From the NCBI GenBank assembly GCA_026984035.1, contig JALSSW010000151.1, positions 1-41,712 of the forward strand: a stretch of DNA of 41,712 nucleotides, read 5' to 3'. Positions 34,398 through 41,712 of this stretch are shown here, piece by piece (the stretch's first letter is position 1; the number at the start of each line of letters is the position of its first letter). A program made the position numbers and the translations under genes. Origin of the DNA: Planctomycetota bacterium (lineage in GTDB: Bacteria; Planctomycetota; UBA1135; GCA-002748355). The notes under the pieces were generated by a model. That model saw only the letters and a list, made by a program, of their open reading frames with translations, did not search any database and was not told where the DNA came from.

Positions 34398-34772
34398 TTG
34401 GACATCGAAATCAAGACGACCGAAGGGATTGTCCCGGACCAAGCCAAAGAATATGCAACCAAGAAGGTCTCCAAAATTGGCAAGATCTTTAATCGTGTGG
34501 GGGGTGTGCATGTTTTTCTCGGAAGCCGGGAGCTTCATGGACGGCCCCATGGGACTGCACGGGTAGTCGCCCATTTGGATACGGGAGCTGTGCTGGTAGC
34601 CGAGGAGGAACACAGTGACCTGAGAGCTGCCATCGACCTTGTCTCCGAAAAGATCGAACGTCAGGTTCGGAAAGAAAAAGAGAAGCTGATAGATCGCAAC
34701 CGCCAAGGCTCTCCTCTGAAAGAAGGCATCCATCCCTCAGAGGAAGGGCCAGAGACCATCGACGAAGAGTAA
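34398..34772 (+). CDS. hpf: Ribosome hibernation promoting factor, short form
   Basis: The product of about 124 residues is the S30AE-type domain (IEIKTTEGIVPDQAKEYATKKVSKIGKIFNRVGGVHVFLG, AVLVAEEEHSDLRAAIDLVSEKIERQVRKEKEK) without the extra C-terminal dimerisation domain of long HPF. It inactivates ribosomes in stationary phase. I place the start at TTG 34398 with GGAGG seven bases upstream; GTG 34392 and TTG 34344 are alternatives. It commonly follows rpoN in other genomes. Confidence 0.88.
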   Translation: MDIEIKTTEGIVPDQAKEYATKKVSKIGKIFNRVGGVHVFLGSRELHGRPHGTARVVAHLDTGAVLVAEEEHSDLRAAIDLVSEKIERQVRKEKEKLIDRNRQGSPLKEGIHPSEEGPETIDEE

Positions 34773-35165
34773 GCCGTTTTTATTCATGAGCTTGCGCAAG
34801 CTAAAGAATGCTTTTGGCTCAAGGCTTGGGTTTTTCGAAGCCCATAGATGTTTCCCCGCATCTTGGATCCAAAGGGGTTGATTGTCTCTTGGAATGGACC
34901 TTCAGGACCAAGCTCCCTTCTTAGGGCTTGTTCACGGGGAGTCCTGTCAGGAAAAGGCCTTCCCATGCAGCGATCTCGTGAAGAAACCGGGTCCAGGTAT
35001 TTTTTTCATAAAATCTTCTTGCGCTTGGGAGATGAGAAATCGATGGAAGTTCTTTGCATTTGCCCTCTTTTTCTTTTCAAAGAGGGGCCTATGCTTCTTT
35101 CCCTGAAATTCTAGGTCTGCGGGCCTTTTAGGAACTGTCCTTTTCGGAACTAGGGATTGCCTCTC
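34773..35165. other. 393-base gene-poor region between hpf and the EIIA gene
   Basis: No recognisable gene is present. It holds a perfect 14-bp palindrome AGCTTGCGCAAGCT (34789-34802) soon after hpf and a hairpin CCCTCTTT/AAAGAGGG (35063-35086). Open frames of 70 to 90 codons cross it but resemble nothing known to me. In many genomes hprK would lie in this place. Confidence 0.5.
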
Positions 35166-35633
35166 ATGGATCATTGGCGTTGTTTTTCGAAGCAAAATGT
35201 GTTGGCGAATTTAAAATCCAACGATGTTCAAGGAGCCATGGATGAAACCCTGGCAGTTTTGGCAAAGGCTGGAAGCATAAACAAAGAGGTCCTCGAGTCG
35301 ATCCGAGCAAAAATAAAGGAAAAGGTCGAGGTGGGGGCGACCGGGGCGATTGGACACGGAGTTTCAGTCCCCCATGTCAAAGTACCTGGGATTGAAAAAT
35401 CTCATGTTGTCTTTGCCCTCTCCCGAGAAGGGATTGAGTTTGGGGCGGGAGATGGGGAACCTGTCCACATGATTTTTCTTGTGACGGGTCCTGTGGATGC
35501 TCCCGAGGAGCATCTTGCCCTGATGCGATGGATTGCAAGTATCTCACGCAATCCCGACTTCCGCAATTTTGCGAAAGTTTGCAAAAACCAGAAGGAAATC
35601 CTCGAGTTGTTCAAGGAAATGAGTGGAGCTTGA
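35166..35633 (+). CDS. PTS fructose/nitrogen-type EIIA protein
   Basis: The 155-residue protein has the EIIA(Fru/Ntr) fold with the phosphorylated His70 in AIGHGVSVPH, then GIEFGAGDGEPVHMIFLVTGPVDAPEEHLALM. It accepts phosphate from HPr. Together with HPr nearby and no permease it fits a regulatory rather than transport PTS. ATG 35166 is chosen; TTG 35157 adds three residues. A strong terminator follows. Confidence 0.9.
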   Translation: MDHWRCFSKQNVLANLKSNDVQGAMDETLAVLAKAGSINKEVLESIRAKIKEKVEVGATGAIGHGVSVPHVKVPGIEKSHVVFALSREGIEFGAGDGEPVHMIFLVTGPVDAPEEHLALMRWIASISRNPDFRNFAKVCKNQKEILELFKEMSGA

Positions 35634-35663
35634 ACGACTCCTTTGGTGAGTCGTAGTTTTTTT
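35634..35663 (+). terminator. Intrinsic terminator after the EIIA gene
   Basis: ACGACTC (35634-35640) pairs perfectly with GAGTCGT (35648-35654), loop of seven, then AG and seven T residues (35657-35663). It lies directly after the EIIA stop. Confidence 0.8.
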
Positions 35664-35690
35664 CTCACCTTTATGACTTGACGTTTGATC

Positions 35691-36014
35691 GTGGAAAACA
35701 GCCAGAACAATTCCGAGCATCCAGGCCAGGATACCCCATCCTCCAAGGTGGCTGAGGTTCGAGTGCAGGTTGTCAACAGTCAGGGACTCCATGCTCGGCC
35801 TGCACACCAGATCGTTCTCGAAGCAAACCGGTTCCCCTGCAAAATTACCGTCGCCAATGGGGATTTGGTTGTGGATGCAAAATCCATCATGTCTTTGATG
35901 ATGCTGGCAGCTGAAAAGGGGACCTTGTTGGTGATTCTGGCAGAGGGTGACCAAGCGGAGGAGGCGGCCGAGGCCATTGGTGGATTGATTCGGAAAGGAT
36001 TCGGCGAGGAATAA
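35691..36014 (+). CDS. HPr family phosphocarrier protein with N-terminal extension
   Basis: The product of about 107 residues is HPr: the catalytic His34 in GLHARPAHQIV and the regulatory Ser65 in KSIMSLMMLAAEKG are both present, at the usual 31-residue spacing. About 20 polar residues precede the fold. The start is GTG 35691, or TTG 35685; neither has a strong ribosome site. Retention of the regulatory Ser hints that HPr kinase exists elsewhere, which is inference. Confidence 0.9.
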   Translation: MENSQNNSEHPGQDTPSSKVAEVRVQVVNSQGLHARPAHQIVLEANRFPCKITVANGDLVVDAKSIMSLMMLAAEKGTLLVILAEGDQAEEAAEAIGGLIRKGFGEE

Positions 36015-36201
36015 CCCGGGTTTTACCTCTCTTTTCCTTCCCCTTTCCTCCCATGAGATGGAATGAGACCACGATCCATGCGGATCCCCCGACTTCCTGA
36101 ATAAAACGGGTTAAAGATCTCTTTGCTGGCGGGCCGAAATGTTTTCCTGGGTCCCGATTCCAATTCAGCGATCGGGGCGGCTGATCCTCATTGGGGGGCA
36201 A

Positions 36202-37233
36202 ATGCTAAAAGGCCGAAAAAGCGTTATCGGACTGGATCTCGGGAGTTCTTGTATCAAGGCGGTCGAGATTACCCGAGATAAATACGATTACATCATAACC
36301 GGATATGGGCAGATTGAAGTCCAAAATGAAGCGGCTCGACCTGACGCGATCCGTCAGCTTTTTGATCAATGCCGATTTAAAAGCAAAAAGGTTGTTACTG
36401 CCGTAAGCGGTAAGTCGGTCATCGTCCGCTACATCAATATGGTGCAGATGTCCGATGCCAATTTACAGGACGCCATCCGGTTCGAAGCGGATAAATATAT
36501 TCACTTCGACCTGGATGAAGTTGAGCTTCAGTGTCAAAAGTTGATGGACCTTCCTCCAAGCGAAGGCGAAGAGTCAACGGAGATGAAGGTTCTCCTTGTT
36601 GGGGTGAAGAAAAGCCTCGTCGAGGATCAAGCGCAGATGCTTGTGGACCTGGGAGTTCATCCCCTTGCAATAGATGTGGATGCTTTTGCGGTTGGAAATG
36701 CCTTTGAACTAAATGAGATGCTCGCTCCAGGCTTGGTGGATGAGGGGCGGATCTTGGGCTTGGTGGATATCGGCGCAAGCAAAACAAGCATCAATATTTT
36801 GAGGAACGATGTCAGCTTGTTCGCCCGAGAGATCTATATCGGAGGGGATGACTTTACCAATGCCATCATGCGTCGGATGGGAGTGGATCTCTACGAAGCC
36901 GAAACCCTAAAGCGGGATCCAAAAGACCAAGCAGAGGAGATTCGGGAGGCAGTGCTTTCTCTGATCGAGGATCTTGGAAATGAGATCAACCTCTCCTTTG
37001 ATTTCTTTGAGAATCAATACGATGGCGCGGTTGATCAAGTCTACCTTTCTGGAGGTGGATCGATGTTTCCGGGTCTGGAAGAAGAGTTTGACACTCTTTT
37101 CGAGAAAAAAACAAGAATCTGGAATCCCATCGAGGGCTTAAAGATCCGTTCCGAGAACGTGGACATCGAAACCTTGAACCAGTCTGCTTTGCAACTGGCT
37201 GTCTCTGTGGGACTCGCGGCACGGGCCGTCTGA
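36202..37233 (+). CDS. pilM: Type IV pilus assembly protein PilM
   Basis: The 343-residue cytoplasmic protein has the actin/FtsA-like fold: VIGLDLGSSCIKAVEI at the start, LGLVDIGASKTSINILRND in the second subdomain, YIGGDDFTNAI and YLSGGGSMFPGLEEE near the end. PilM binds the N-terminal tail of PilN and links the pilus alignment complex to the motor. ATG 36202 has a G-rich site upstream. It heads pilM-pilN-pilO. Confidence 0.95.
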   Translation: MLKGRKSVIGLDLGSSCIKAVEITRDKYDYIITGYGQIEVQNEAARPDAIRQLFDQCRFKSKKVVTAVSGKSVIVRYINMVQMSDANLQDAIRFEADKYIHFDLDEVELQCQKLMDLPPSEGEESTEMKVLLVGVKKSLVEDQAQMLVDLGVHPLAIDVDAFAVGNAFELNEMLAPGLVDEGRILGLVDIGASKTSINILRNDVSLFAREIYIGGDDFTNAIMRRMGVDLYEAETLKRDPKDQAEEIREAVLSLIEDLGNEINLSFDFFENQYDGAVDQVYLSGGGSMFPGLEEEFDTLFEKKTRIWNPIEGLKIRSENVDIETLNQSALQLAVSVGLAARAV

Positions 37234-37245
37234 GGAAAACGACAA

Positions 37246-37884
37246 ATGATCAAGATCAATCTGCTGCCCCAAGAATATCGAAAAAAGGAGAGGACCTCGT
37301 TCAAGGTCTTTGGCTCCTTGCTTCTATCCCTGATCGTTGTCTGTGCCTCCTTTGTCTACTTTGGGCATGTCTACCTCAATGAATTTAAGGTCATTGAGGC
37401 AAAGCGGGTTTCCAAAGAAGAGAAGCTGAAGAATTTGGAGGTTTGGGCCAAGAGAGATGATGCTTTGGTGTCCGAACGCAAGGAATATGAAAAGCGTTCG
37501 AAAACGATCCAGAAGATCGCCAATTCACGCCTCCTTTGGACGAAGACATTGGACCAGTTTATCGATATTACCTTTAACGAAGGGAATACGGAAAGACATT
37601 GGGTCTGGTTCAGCAATCTGTCCGCTAATACAGGATCGGGAAGGAGAGGTCCTACAATGACCTTGGCAGCCAAGGTGGCAACGGGCCAGTTCTCTCGACA
37701 AGCGAACTATCTTGACGATCTAAAAAATGACAAAGAGTTCTTTAAGGATTTCTTGTCGGTCAATGCTCCTGGCGGTCGAGTCGTCATGACCGAAAAGAAA
37801 GAGCCTCAAGCTGCCATCAGCTTCAAGCTGGACCTAAGGATGAAACCATCTTCTCTTTGGGCAAAAAACCAAAAGAAGAAGTAG
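37246..37884 (+). CDS. pilN: Type IV pilus assembly protein PilN
   Basis: The 212-residue protein begins MIKINLLPQEYRKKER, the PilM-binding INLLP motif, followed by one membrane helix (about 20-44) and a coiled, periplasmic domain. It pairs with PilO in the inner-membrane alignment complex. It starts 12 bases after pilM; GAGGAAAACG precedes the ATG. Confidence 0.92.
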   Translation: MIKINLLPQEYRKKERTSFKVFGSLLLSLIVVCASFVYFGHVYLNEFKVIEAKRVSKEEKLKNLEVWAKRDDALVSERKEYEKRSKTIQKIANSRLLWTKTLDQFIDITFNEGNTERHWVWFSNLSANTGSGRRGPTMTLAAKVATGQFSRQANYLDDLKNDKEFFKDFLSVNAPGGRVVMTEKKEPQAAISFKLDLRMKPSSLWAKNQKKK

Positions 37885-37899
37885 GGAGGAGAGACTCGA

Positions 37900-39303
37900 A
37901 TGGTAAATCTCAGCGAAAATAAGCTGATTCTGATCTTCGCCCTATCCGGCGTTGTGCTTTCGGGCCTCGCCTTTGGTGGTGTCTATTGGACCAGAGGGAA
38001 GATCGATGACGAAAAAGGGTTGATTGAGAACCTTGAGACAAAGATCAAAAAGGCTTCAGCGAAAAAAGCTCGCATCCCAAAGGATGAAGAGGCAGTGATT
38101 GTTCTTCGTGAGAATCTTCGCGAATATGTAAAAATCCTCCCTGAAGCTGCTGAACTCAACGACTTGGCCCGAACGGTGACTTCTTTTGCAAAGTCGTCGG
38201 GAGTTGCCCTCAAGACCATGACTCCCGGTAAGGGCGGGAAATCCAAGGGGGCATTCTCAAAATACACATACAAGATGAACTTCACGGGGACTCTTTGGCA
38301 GTTCATGAAATTTATGAATGCCTTTGAGTCTTATAAGAGGTTTGTCCGAGTGACGAACTTCAGATTGACCGCCGGGAAGAGAGGGAAAGGGGTCCTTGGA
38401 GACATCAATCATCAGTATTCAATGACGATTGAAACCTTTGTCTATAATAAGAAAGCCGGCAAAAAACCCGTACCCATCCCTGACTATGCAAGGAAGAAAG
38501 CTCGGTTGCGGGAAAAGATTTTTAAAGAACGAGCAAGCATCAACATTGATGAATACGTTTTCAAAGGGAAACGTTCGCGGCGGGATATCTTTGTGGATCC
38601 TCGCCCCGATGTTCTTGGAGTGGATGGGGAGGGAGCAGTCGGAAGGCTTCCTCGAAAAGAGCAAGAAGAGATTTTGAAAGGTCTTTTGGCTCAGGTAGCC
38701 CAAATTCGAGATTTGAAAAAGAGGGCTCGAGAAACCAAGGTCGTCCTTGAACGATTCGAGTTTTCCCGAAAAGCCTCCAAGCTTTTGGCTAAGGTCAAAG
38801 AGAAGATTCTGGAGATTCAGGAGAAGGAACTTCTCACGGATCAATCCATCAGCTATCGCTTCCAGAGAGAAGTGCGGGACACGATCGAAGCGATGGAGAA
38901 GAAGGGGGAGGAGAAAACTTCTGGTCTTCGGATGGATGAGTTGAACACGATTAGGCGCTATTTGGAAGATGCTTTGATTGATGGTCGCTTGGATGATGCA
39001 GTCGATAAGTTCTCCGAAGTGGAACAGCACCTAGTGTTCCCAAGGAAGGATCCCAGGAAGGGTGTCGCTGAACGAATCCGCACCCTCTACAAAAAAGCTC
39101 GAGTCGGGCAGGAATTTTCCAGGCTCAAGTTAGACATTACGGGCACCATTGTTCTTGGGAAGGGTTTGTCCACTGCGATTATTAATGGAAAGACTTTTCA
39201 AGAAGGGGATCCTATTGATGCGGACCTCTTCTTAAAAAAGGTGGGAGAGGAATGGTGTGAGTTCCTTTTCAAAGGGGTCGCCATCCGAAAGCGCGTTCGT
39301 TAA
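37900..39303 (+). CDS. pilO: PilO-like protein with a long C-terminal extension resembling PilP/GspC
   Basis: The 467-residue protein is over twice the usual PilO length. Residues 1-190 look like PilO: a membrane helix (about 9-31), a coiled coil and a ferredoxin-like domain with LNDLARTVTSFAKSSGVALKTM. Residues 190-400 are highly charged and helical. The last 60 residues (ITGTIVLGKGLSTAIINGKTFQEGD onward) resemble the homology-region domain of PilP or GspC, which docks onto the secretin. A PilO-PilP type fusion would explain why no separate pilP lies before pilQ. GGGAGGAGAG precedes the ATG. A strong terminator follows. Confidence 0.8.
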   Translation: MVNLSENKLILIFALSGVVLSGLAFGGVYWTRGKIDDEKGLIENLETKIKKASAKKARIPKDEEAVIVLRENLREYVKILPEAAELNDLARTVTSFAKSSGVALKTMTPGKGGKSKGAFSKYTYKMNFTGTLWQFMKFMNAFESYKRFVRVTNFRLTAGKRGKGVLGDINHQYSMTIETFVYNKKAGKKPVPIPDYARKKARLREKIFKERASINIDEYVFKGKRSRRDIFVDPRPDVLGVDGEGAVGRLPRKEQEEILKGLLAQVAQIRDLKKRARETKVVLERFEFSRKASKLLAKVKEKILEIQEKELLTDQSISYRFQREVRDTIEAMEKKGEEKTSGLRMDELNTIRRYLEDALIDGRLDDAVDKFSEVEQHLVFPRKDPRKGVAERIRTLYKKARVGQEFSRLKLDITGTIVLGKGLSTAIINGKTFQEGDPIDADLFLKKVGEEWCEFLFKGVAIRKRVR

Positions 39304-39344
39304 CCAGATTTCTTTTTGAAATCAAGTTTGGTCGTGGCGCGAAG

Positions 39345-39379
39345 AAGAGCTGGAGAGGGCACTCTCCGGCTCTTTTTTT
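39345..39379 (+). terminator. Strong intrinsic terminator between pilO and pilQ
   Basis: A 13-bp stem (39345-39357 with 39362-39374, one G-U pair) with loop GGCA is followed by five further T residues (39375-39379). Confidence 0.88.
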
Positions 39380-39448
39380 AGGGTTCTGCCTCGATTTGAG
39401 ACTTTTCGTTAAGTCCAGCTGAGCCCTTGCCGAAGAGTTGAAAGAATA

Positions 39449-39477
39449 CGTGTTCTCCCCCCCTTTGTGAGAACGCG
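39449..39477 (+). promoter_or_regulatory. Hairpin in the pilQ upstream region
   Basis: CGTGTTCTC (39449-39457) pairs with GAGAACGCG (39469-39477), one G-U pair. It lies about 45 bases before pilQ and could be part of its leader or an operator. I see no convincing -35/-10 pair. Confidence 0.35.
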
Positions 39478-39520
39478 TTCCAGAACAGAGAACCCAATCC
39501 CTTGTGGAAGGTGGATCGGA

Positions 39521-41365
39521 ATGTCTTCTATGAAATTAAAACTCCCTCTTGTTGCTTCCCTATTGGCGGGGACTCTCCTCGTCTCGGCTGCCAGCGCTTC
39601 CTTTGTGCAGCAAGGCCGAGATCGCCAGAATATTGGTGATCGCAAGGCGATCGTTCGTGATCTAGATCTTCGTGATCGTCCCTTGAAGGATGTCGTGGAG
39701 TTCCTTCGCGGGCGGGCCGGGATCAATATTGTGATTGATCGCGGGATCGACACTCGGGTTACGTTGAAGTTGAAAAATGTACATTGGCGGACGGCCCTTA
39801 ACCTCGCTGCTGAGCAAGCCAAATGCGTTGTTGTGCAGATGGGGCCGAACGTCCTCAAGATCGAGAAACCGCCACGTGTGCGCTTTGCTTTCGATAACGC
39901 GCCGATTACAAAGGTTATCGATGCGATTGCTCGGATCTCCGGGGCGAATATTATTACCGCCCCCGAGGTCCAAGGAAACATCACCCTGAGGCTAAGGGAT
40001 GTCCCATGGAAGGACGCCTTGAATCAAATTGCGAAGACCTTGGGATACACCGTCGTCGAGGAAGACAGGAATATCTTGCGGGTTGTTTCACCATCGACCT
40101 TGGTGAATCAGCTCGTCCTCAAAAGCTTTCAACTCAGGTACATTCGACCCAAGGGATATTTCGTTCCAAAGATCAAATCTCAGTACGTCGCTGGGAAATT
40201 CCCTCTTCCCGCAGCAAACCAGCAAGGTACGAACTTTACTCTCTTGCAGGCTTTGAACCGAATGCTCTCCCCCTCGGGAAGCATCGAATACATTGAGGGA
40301 CAAAATGTTCTGTTTATCAAAGATACCAAGCCTGTTTTGGATGAGATCGGGCGCTTGATTGCAGAGGTGGATGTTGAGCCCAAGCAAGTCTTTGTCGATG
40401 TGAAGTTTGTGACGACAAAAAATACCGATGTCCTGGATTACGGAATCAATATCGGAGACACCGGTTGGCAGGCTTCGGTCGGTTTGGGGCAAATCCCGAC
40501 GCGCCTTCCCTTTAACCTGGGTGGTGGCGGCTTCGAAGACAGTTTGATTGCCAATGACAGCGGCAGGGGACCCTTTACCGATTCATCTCTGAATGCGAGC
40601 GGTACCACCACCGTCCCGGATACGATCTTTGGTGCCCTGAACTTTACGGGTGTCCAAGCGGTCCTGACTTTGTTGAAGCAGGATAAGACTTCGGAGATCG
40701 TCCAGGCTCCCAAGTTGATTGTCTTGGATCATCAACCCGGGACGATCTTTGTTGGGGACACCGTCCGCTATGCGCAGGCTAGCGCCGAACAGGGGCAGGC
40801 GGGCGGCCTTCAGTTGGTCGTCGAGGAAGCCTCGGGTTCTCCGGTCCAGACAGGTTTCCAACTTTTGATCGTTCCCCATATTATTCCCGGCGAAGACAAG
40901 GTGGAGCTGGAAGTGATCCCTGAAGCCGAGAGCCTCAGTGGGTCCGGAGGTCCTCCCCTTGCCCCTGTTGGCTTTGATGTCTTCACTGTTGGGGCCGGGG
41001 GGAATGCCGGTTCGGGTTCGATTGCCCTCCCCAGAGTCTCTTCCAGCACGATTCACACCAAGATGCTGCTCATCAGTGGACAAACAGCCGTCATTGGTGG
41101 CCTTACAACCGATTCCAACACCAAGACTGTAACCCAGGTTCCTTTTTTGGGCGACATCCCGGTCTTGGGTTGGGCATTCAAGTCGGAAAAGACCACGAAT
41201 GAAAAACAAAGTTTGATTGTTTTCATCACTCCTGAGATTGTGAAAACACCCGAAGAAACTGAGGCGAGTATCCGCCGAATTCTCTCCAACCGGAAAAAAG
41301 CCATGGAGTCTGAATACCGACGCATCTTTGGAGGATCAAAAAGCAAAGGTAAAGGCGGGAATTAA
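39521..41365 (+). CDS. pilQ: Type IV pilus secretin PilQ
   Basis: The 614-residue protein is an outer-membrane secretin through which the pilus passes. A signal peptide occupies about residues 1-28 (KLKLPLVASLLAGTLLVSAASA). Two N-terminal STN/N0-N1-type modules (DLDLRDRPLKDVVEFLRGR; FDNAPITKVIDAIARISGANI) precede an N3-like region and the secretin barrel domain with VPFLGDIPVLGWAFKSE and SLIVFITPEIV. There is no AMIN domain. A Lys-rich tail ends it. ATG 39521 is chosen; ATG 39530 is possible. It stands behind its own terminator-bounded gap rather than in one transcript with pilMNO. Confidence 0.94.
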   Translation: MSSMKLKLPLVASLLAGTLLVSAASASFVQQGRDRQNIGDRKAIVRDLDLRDRPLKDVVEFLRGRAGINIVIDRGIDTRVTLKLKNVHWRTALNLAAEQAKCVVVQMGPNVLKIEKPPRVRFAFDNAPITKVIDAIARISGANIITAPEVQGNITLRLRDVPWKDALNQIAKTLGYTVVEEDRNILRVVSPSTLVNQLVLKSFQLRYIRPKGYFVPKIKSQYVAGKFPLPAANQQGTNFTLLQALNRMLSPSGSIEYIEGQNVLFIKDTKPVLDEIGRLIAEVDVEPKQVFVDVKFVTTKNTDVLDYGINIGDTGWQASVGLGQIPTRLPFNLGGGGFEDSLIANDSGRGPFTDSSLNASGTTTVPDTIFGALNFTGVQAVLTLLKQDKTSEIVQAPKLIVLDHQPGTIFVGDTVRYAQASAEQGQAGGLQLVVEEASGSPVQTGFQLLIVPHIIPGEDKVELEVIPEAESLSGSGGPPLAPVGFDVFTVGAGGNAGSGSIALPRVSSSTIHTKMLLISGQTAVIGGLTTDSNTKTVTQVPFLGDIPVLGWAFKSEKTTNEKQSLIVFITPEIVKTPEETEASIRRILSNRKKAMESEYRRIFGGSKSKGKGGN

Positions 41366-41712
41366 TTTCTCCGATTGCAGGAGGAAAGGGTAGCTCGGCA
41401 GTTCTTCATTCAAGGGTTTCTTGAGAAGATGAAGCTGCTGTGCTACCTTTCTCCTTAACTTGCATGAATCATGCTAGCGAGAGTGCTAGTTAAAAACGGG
41501 TTTTCAGCCTCCCTCGACAGGTTTTTTCAAAGTCGGTGAGCTGAATTTCCCGTATTTATTTGGGAAATGCGGCCTTCCTTTGGCGGTTTGACTCTCGAGG
41601 GCAAAGGCCGGAAAGGATCAATCTTGTCGTATAGGGACCCAAAGCCGAGCGAGAACCTTCTCGAAAACACAACATCCCGGATGAGTACTCCGAGTTCAGG
41701 AGTCTTTTCCCG
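41366..41712. other. 347-base region after pilQ, no gene seen
   Basis: No coding sequence is recognised up to the window edge. It contains a long imperfect hairpin (41379-41455) and a 7-bp hairpin ATTTCCC/GGGAAAT (41545-41568). The remaining sequence may be the leader of a gene beyond the window. Confidence 0.5.
41379..41455 (+). other. Long imperfect stem-loop downstream of pilQ
   Basis: The arm starting AGGAGGAAAGGGTAGC (41379) pairs with GCTACCTTTCTCCT (to 41455), and pairing continues inwards through GCAG/CTGC and TTCAT/ATGAA to a small inner TCAAG/CTTGA hairpin. No T tract follows at once. It could be a processing or stability element for the pilQ message. Confidence 0.5.

Noticed and set aside
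34848..35114. 88-codon open frame between hpf and the EIIA gene
   Set aside because: No resemblance to HPr kinase or any family known to me and no good ribosome site.
35685..35690. Upstream TTG start for HPr
   Set aside because: It adds only two residues before GTG 35691 and has no better ribosome site; both remain possible.
41598..41646. Cyclic-di-GMP (GEMM) riboswitch-like words GGCAAA and GGGACCCAAAGCC
   Set aside because: The words resemble the motif, but I could not form the required P1b/P2 hairpins between them, and the downstream gene is outside the window. A covariance-model search of 41366-41712 would settle it.

Overview
The window is a bacterial chromosome segment carrying a long ribosomal-protein and RNA polymerase superoperon (about 1 to 20,370), a set of DNA replication, tRNA and lipid-type genes (20,444 to 31,917), a sigma-54/regulatory-PTS group (32,029 to 36,014) and the start of a type IV pilus assembly locus (36,202 to 41,365). 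The secretin PilQ with a signal peptide means a diderm (Gram-negative type) cell. The gene content (sigma-54, nitrogen-type EIIA plus HPr, pilMNO/Q, a serine-palmitoyltransferase-like enzyme, a divergent EF-G beside rpsG) does not fit Firmicutes or Actinobacteria. It suggests a less studied diderm lineage such as a planctomycete/PVC-like, deltaproteobacterium-like or candidate-phylum bacterium; I cannot place it further from sequence alone.

Translation region. The 3' third of rpoC opens the window and ends at a terminator. A well-formed promoter then precedes rpsL-rpsG, closed by a strong intrinsic terminator at 2707-2741. A divergent EF-G gene follows with no tuf after it. A second good promoter (5005-5033) and a leader with hairpins precede rpsJ. 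From there the order is rpsJ, rplD, rplW, rplB, rpsS, rplV, rpsC, rplP, rpmC, rpsQ, rplN, rplX, rplE, rpsN, rpsH, rplF, rplR, rpsE, rplO, secY, adk, infA, rpmJ, rpsM, rpsK, rpsD, rpoA, rplQ. Two expected genes are missing from their places: rplC (L3) between rpsJ and rplD, and rpmD (L30) between rpsE and rplO. map is also not present between adk and infA.

Middle region. rplQ converges on dnaE (minus strand) at a 13-bp palindrome. Upstream of dnaE lies a 280-bp array of short perfect palindromes, including a 66-bp tandem repeat, which also forms the 3' end of a minus-strand serine-palmitoyltransferase-like gene. That gene is divergent from an extended SDR reductase/epimerase gene. Next come a transcarbamylase of unusual signature (minus), tadA, two tRNA-Ser genes (CGA and GGA), the SRP RNA, and the dnaX-ybaB-recR group.

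Right region. rpoN, truA, hpf, an EIIA (ptsN-type) and HPr form a common regulatory neighbourhood, here without hprK, ptsI or rapZ in view. pilM-pilN-pilO follow; PilO carries a long C-terminal extension that looks like a PilP/GspC-type periplasmic domain. A strong terminator then separates pilO from pilQ. The last 347 bases after pilQ hold a long imperfect hairpin and no gene.
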